Below are positions 6,548 to 10,064 of a DNA stretch of 10,064 nucleotides, one piece after another (position 1 is the stretch's first letter; the number at the start of each line of letters is the position of its first letter). The notes under the pieces were generated by a model. The model searched no databases. It was not told the DNA's origin and saw only the letters and a program-made list of their open reading frames with translations. Origin of the DNA: Chitinophagaceae bacterium (GTDB lineage Bacteria; Bacteroidota; Bacteroidia; Chitinophagales; Chitinophagaceae); the NCBI GenBank assembly GCA_017989935.1, contig JAGNOY010000048.1:1-10064 (forward strand), given 5' to 3'. The translations under genes and the position numbers were made by a program.

Positions 6548-7249
6548 ATGGGAATTTATGGAGGTTATTATCTGATTGCAGGCGTCATGTTTGTAATTGG
6601 CATGTTAGTAAGCAATCGATTAAAGTCGAAATTTAAGGAATACGCACAAATAGGATTGAGAAATGGCATGTCGGGCAGGGAAATCGCTGAAAGAATGCTG
6701 CGAGACAATGGCATTTATGATGTACAAGTCACAAGCACACCTGGATTTTTATCAGACCATTACAATCCAGAAAACAAGACAGTGAATTTGAGTCCGGATG
6801 TATATGAAGGTCGAAGCATCAGTGCTGCTGCCGTAGCTGCTCATGAATGTGGTCATGCCGTGCAACATGCAACCAATTATAGCATGTTACAAATGCGGAG
6901 CAAAATGGTACCTGCAGTAAAAATCGGGACTAGTCTTTCTCAATGGGTGATCATGGCTGGTATTGGGATGATGGGATTTGGCGGTGGCAATCAGACCATC
7001 TTTATGATAGGCATATTATTATTCTCGCTTTCTACCATATTTTCTTTAGTAACCCTACCTGTAGAATTTGATGCGAGTAATCGTGCCTTAGCTTGGTTAG
7101 AAAATAGTCAGTTGACCACAGGTGAAGAGCACGAAAAGGCAAAAGAAGCTTTAGGTTGGGCTGCTAAGACTTATGTTGTAGCCGCAGTGAGTTCAGTAGC
7201 CACCCTACTCTATTATGTATTTATTTTCATGAATAGAAGCAGAGATTAA
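6548..7249 (+). CDS. Membrane zinc metallopeptidase (YugP-like, Zn_peptidase_2 family)
   Basis: This 233-residue integral membrane protein has the zinc-binding motif HECGH (99-103) in AAAVAAHECGHAVQHA; Glu100 is the predicted catalytic base. A conserved stretch GFLSDHYNPENKTVNLS (66-82) precedes it, as is usual in this family. Glu173 in PVEFDAS (171-177) is a candidate third zinc ligand by position. Hydrophobic segments at about 4-22, 131-146, 150-170 and 208-228 suggest three or four membrane passes. The family is widespread and its substrates are largely unknown. Length and motifs are intact. It is transcribed away from radA, and its stop codon lies 2 bp from the stop of the converging surface-protein gene. 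Confidence 0.9.
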   Translation: MGIYGGYYLIAGVMFVIGMLVSNRLKSKFKEYAQIGLRNGMSGREIAERMLRDNGIYDVQVTSTPGFLSDHYNPENKTVNLSPDVYEGRSISAAAVAAHECGHAVQHATNYSMLQMRSKMVPAVKIGTSLSQWVIMAGIGMMGFGGGNQTIFMIGILLFSLSTIFSLVTLPVEFDASNRALAWLENSQLTTGEEHEKAKEALGWAAKTYVVAAVSSVATLLYYVFIFMNRSRD

Positions 7250-7251
7250 GT

Positions 7252-9813
7252 TTATTCTTTGTTGTAGAGAAGTTTCACAGGGGTATAGATTTTGTCTTTT
7301 ACAGAAACAGTTAACATATAAACCGCATCACTTAAATTGAAAGATTGAAGATTTAATTGATGATGGCAAATCCCTTTAGGCTGATTCTTTAACTCTGTTC
7401 TAGATAATATTCTTCCTTGCATATCCGTGAGTGATATTTCAACTGCGTTGTTCGTCAATATAGGAATATCAAGATTCACCAAAGATTTAGCTGGATTTGG
7501 ATATACATTAAAAGAGGCTGCTACTTCCATTTCTTTGGTACCCAAGTTCACATAGTAGATTGTATCATACCCCACGCAATCATTTGCATTGGTAACTTTT
7601 ACCTTATAAAATCCATTTAGAGAAACTGGAATTGTATCTGTTGTCCAACCTGAAATTGGTTGATTATTATAATACCATGTATAAGATGATCCTGGAGTAG
7701 GATTACTTACAATTAATAAAACGCCTAATTGAGTTATAATTGGATCAGGAAGAGGCATAATTGTCAAATCAAGTGTACGAACAAAAGAACAGCCATAAAG
7801 AGTAGTTATCGTATCTATGTAAATTCCAGTGGTATTATAACCTAAATAGGATGAGCCTTGACAAAGGCTTCTTGTAATTAATGTATCTATTGAAGGATCT
7901 ACAAATAAATTTAGATATAACAATGTATCCTTAGTTGGCCCATATAATGTATCAATATAATATCCAGTATTAGTTTGATTGTAAAAAGTATCTCCTTGAC
8001 AAATACTTTGATTTAAATTCAAAATGAAATAAGCAGATTCACAGATTCCTGAAATTAATGTATCTCCAAAAATTAACCACCCTTTGTTATTTACTAAATG
8101 GGTTCTTGACATTATAGCAGTACTGTCATAATGTAATGTATGCGAACCTAAATTTAAGTTATTAGGTGTTGTTAAATTTGCATTCCAAGCATTTAAAAGA
8201 TTAGAATAATTCGTACAATTTAGGCCACTATTATTCAACATATCTACCAAACTAGTAATGCTATGAAAATCCCAACTACCTAGCGGTTGATTGAAGGAGC
8301 TTGCACGATAAAACATGGAAACCATATTAGTCACATTTGAAGTATTCCATAAACCAATCGGTTGATTAAAATTTGAATAAGCAAACATTGCTTGCATATT
8401 ATCCACATTTGAAGTATTCCAAGAACCGATGGGTTGATTAAATGTTGTTGCATTATAAAACATATGACTCATTGAAGTAACATTTGAAGTATTCCAAGAA
8501 CCAATTGGTTGATTAAAATTTGAAGCCGAATGAAATAGGTTTGCCATATTAGCCACATTTGAAGTATTCCATGTACCAATGGGTTGATTGAAGGCACTTG
8601 CAGAAGTAAACATGTTAATCATGGCGGTTACATTTGAAGTATTCCATGAACCAATAGGTTGATTAAAGGCACTTGCAGAATTAAACATATTACTCATGTC
8701 TGTTATATTTGATGTATTCCATGAACCAATTGGCTGATTGAAGTTAGTTGCAGAATGAAACATTCCTTGCATATTGATTACGTTCAATAGATTCCAGGCA
8801 CCAATTGGCTGATTGAAGTTAGTTGCAGAATAAAAAATGTAACTTAGGTCTATTACATTAGAAATATTCCATAAACCAATTGGTTGATTGAAGGCACTTG
8901 CAGAATGAAACATACCTTGCATATTAGTTACATTCGAAGTATTCCATGAGCCAATAGGTTGATTGAATGATGTTGCATGATCAAACATCCGATTCATATC
9001 GGTTACATTCACTGTGTTCCAACTACCAATGGGTTGATTAAAATTACTTGCCGAATAAAACATATAGCTCATATTTATTACATTTGATGTATTCCATGAT
9101 CCAATAGGTTGATTAAACGTAGAATCTGCATTAAACATAAAACTCATTTCTGTTACATTAGAGGTATTCCATGCACCGATTGGCTGATTGAAATTGTATG
9201 CTGACATAAACATCCCTTGCATATTTACTACATTCGACGTATTCCATGCACTAATCTGTTGATTGAAAGCCACTGCGCTACCAAACATATAACTCATATC
9301 TATCACATTAGAGGTATTCCATGCACCTATATTTGATGGCCCATTCAAAATACTACAAGCAAAAAACACTCCTCTCATATTTTGAACTAAGGTTAAGTCT
9401 GGCATATCTGAAGAGGTAATATTTAAATTTGAACAACCATAAAAAGCATTCTCCATGCTTATCCACTTCACACTTCCCCATTGCTCAATATCAAGTAATT
9501 TAGCCTTATCTATTCCATTATTAATATGTATCCTTTTAAAATTTGCCCAATCAATACTCAACCTAATCATAGCACCTGCAGGTAATCCAGTAATAGTCAG
9601 CGTACTTCCAGTAAAAGTACCCAAGCCAGTTTGCCCTGCTGGAATAGTTTCCCATATATAGCTTGCTGTACCAGAAGTGCCCACACCAAAACTCAATTGA
9701 GTGGGTCCAGAACCAGGTATTGACATATCCCACACAGTAATAAAAGGACTTGCCTTTACAAACATAAAACCAAGTATCAATAAAAAACTGAGAAAGAATA
9801 TTTTCATTTTCAT
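7252..9813 (-). CDS. BspA-type (DUF285) repeat surface protein with T9SS type-A sorting domain
   Basis: This 853-residue protein is probably secreted through the outer membrane by T9SS and may stay on the surface. Residues 1-21 form a signal peptide (Lys-rich start, hydrophobic core, cleavage near VKA-SP). Residues about 25-158 are a beta-rich lead-in. Residues about 159-530 hold some fifteen units of a 25-residue repeat, consensus FNQPIGSWNTSNVTNMSxMF, the BspA/DUF285 class related to leucine-rich repeats. A closing segment with NNKGW follows (about 531-590), then two spacer regions with ICQGDTF and LCQGSSY motifs, an Ig-like segment near 700-755, and the T9SS C-terminal domain (759-853) with VYPNPAKS. 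Such repeats typically bind proteins or host surfaces; no enzyme domain is visible. Two Met codons (residues 1 and 3) could start the protein. A weak -7-like element (TATATTTA, 9844-9837) lies upstream. Confidence 0.92.
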   Translation of the reverse strand: MKMKIFFLSFLLILGFMFVKASPFITVWDMSIPGSGPTQLSFGVGTSGTASYIWETIPAGQTGLGTFTGSTLTITGLPAGAMIRLSIDWANFKRIHINNGIDKAKLLDIEQWGSVKWISMENAFYGCSNLNITSSDMPDLTLVQNMRGVFFACSILNGPSNIGAWNTSNVIDMSYMFGSAVAFNQQISAWNTSNVVNMQGMFMSAYNFNQPIGAWNTSNVTEMSFMFNADSTFNQPIGSWNTSNVINMSYMFYSASNFNQPIGSWNTVNVTDMNRMFDHATSFNQPIGSWNTSNVTNMQGMFHSASAFNQPIGLWNISNVIDLSYIFYSATNFNQPIGAWNLLNVINMQGMFHSATNFNQPIGSWNTSNITDMSNMFNSASAFNQPIGSWNTSNVTAMINMFTSASAFNQPIGTWNTSNVANMANLFHSASNFNQPIGSWNTSNVTSMSHMFYNATTFNQPIGSWNTSNVDNMQAMFAYSNFNQPIGLWNTSNVTNMVSMFYRASSFNQPLGSWDFHSITSLVDMLNNSGLNCTNYSNLLNAWNANLTTPNNLNLGSHTLHYDSTAIMSRTHLVNNKGWLIFGDTLISGICESAYFILNLNQSICQGDTFYNQTNTGYYIDTLYGPTKDTLLYLNLFVDPSIDTLITRSLCQGSSYLGYNTTGIYIDTITTLYGCSFVRTLDLTIMPLPDPIITQLGVLLIVSNPTPGSSYTWYYNNQPISGWTTDTIPVSLNGFYKVKVTNANDCVGYDTIYYVNLGTKEMEVAASFNVYPNPAKSLVNLDIPILTNNAVEISLTDMQGRILSRTELKNQPKGICHHQLNLQSFNLSDAVYMLTVSVKDKIYTPVKLLYNKE
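8224..9339 (-). repeat. 75-bp coding tandem repeat array in the DUF285 gene
   Basis: About fifteen units encode residues 159-530, each 25 codons long except the thirteenth, which has 24 (a shortened MFAYSN in place of the usual seven residues before the next FNQ). The FNQPIG.WN core is nearly invariant, while the variable segment (NMQGMFHSAS, DLSYIFYSAT, DMNRMFDHAT and others) differs between units. The first and last units are degenerate. At the DNA level neighbouring units keep long near-identical blocks, so the array could gain or lose units by recombination. Confidence 0.9.
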
Positions 9814-9848
9814 AGACTAAAAATTTTGTCTTTAAGTAAATATACAAT

Positions 9849-9932
9849 CTATTCTTTGCTATATATCAATTTCACAGGTGCATAGATTTTGTCATTCTTG
9901 TATTGAAGATTCAATTTCTGTTGATTGGGTAA
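9849..9932 (-). pseudogene. Relic of the C-terminal end of a second T9SS cargo gene
   Basis: The minus strand encodes 27 codons ending in NDKIYAPVKLIYSKE and a stop, closely matching the end of the neighbouring surface protein (KDKIYTPVKLLYNKE). By my count 38 of 49 bases match between 9849-9897 and 7252-7300. In-frame stops begin immediately upstream (TGA at 9935-9933, with more beyond), and the conserved YPNP part of the sorting domain is absent. This is therefore a 3' fragment left by a deletion, a duplication or decay, not a working gene. Confidence 0.55.
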
Positions 9933-10064
9933 TCATTGACCAACAAATTACAATCAACACATCGTCTATAATGTGACCAATTTTAGCTATGATTTAATTA
10001 CCTCTTGCCATTCTAATGCATTCAAATCAACTTTTATTGAGAACGACTTGGGCGGTATACACGC
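9933..10064. other. Unassigned right-hand edge
   Basis: No gene can be supported here. On the minus strand a frame open from the window edge to a TAG at 9989-9987 encodes 25 residues ending DLNALEWQEVIKS, which could be the end of a gene lying mostly outside the window. On the plus strand another open frame runs into the edge. Neither is recognisable. Confidence 0.3.

Noticed and set aside
9455..9661. Plus-strand open frame opposite the surface-protein N-terminus
   Set aside because: Antisense shadow with no supporting features.
9563..9847. Minus-strand open frame overlapping the start of the surface-protein gene
   Set aside because: It is the other reading frame of the signal peptide and N-terminal domain, with an unlikely Tyr/Trp-rich product.

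Overview
The window is low-GC DNA that looks chromosomal and bacterial, almost certainly from the Bacteroidota. The evidence is a secreted protein ending in a type IX secretion (T9SS) type-A sorting domain, a lipoprotein with a Ser-Ser-Cys-Lys-Lys-Asp N-terminus and a C-terminal IGAYE motif, start sites without obvious Shine-Dalgarno sequences, and several good matches to the Bacteroidota -7 promoter element TAnnTTTG. I cannot name the genus.

Layout. Positions 1-1256 hold a REP-associated tyrosine transposase (RAYT) unit: an HUH/Y1 transposase gene (312-893) between two arrays of the same 35-bp hairpin repeat. The arrays face opposite ways: three full copies plus one cut copy on the left, five on the right. 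Positions 1257-1459 are non-coding and carry a short direct repeat with small dyads. Positions 1460-6123 hold four minus-strand genes in the transcription order radA, comF, a beta-helix lipoprotein gene and an NdpA-type nucleoid-associated protein gene, with gaps of 23, 57 and 27 bp. Positions 6124-6547 are a divergent intergenic region with candidate promoters for both sides and an orphan terminator-like hairpin. Positions 6548-7249 encode a membrane zinc metallopeptidase of the YugP type. It runs tail to tail, 2 bp apart, into a large minus-strand BspA/DUF285-repeat T9SS cargo gene (7252-9813). Beyond it, 9849-9932 holds a 27-codon relic of a second T9SS sorting domain, and the last ~130 bp are unassigned.

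How it fits together. RadA (recombination and branch migration) and ComF (transformation-associated phosphoribosyltransferase-like protein) are plausibly co-transcribed and are both linked to DNA uptake and recombination. The lipoprotein and nucleoid-associated genes follow on the same strand, but a candidate promoter before the lipoprotein gene suggests partial independence. The large repeat protein is probably a cell-surface or secreted binding protein.

The most notable part is the RAYT locus. The repeat copies nearest the transposase gene on each side (111-145 and 912-946) are perfect 35-bp inverted copies and alone share a loop variant. One left copy has paired changes that keep its stem. 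Each right-hand unit carries a copy of the last codons of the transposase gene, so that array looks like tandem amplification of 'gene 3' end plus REP'.
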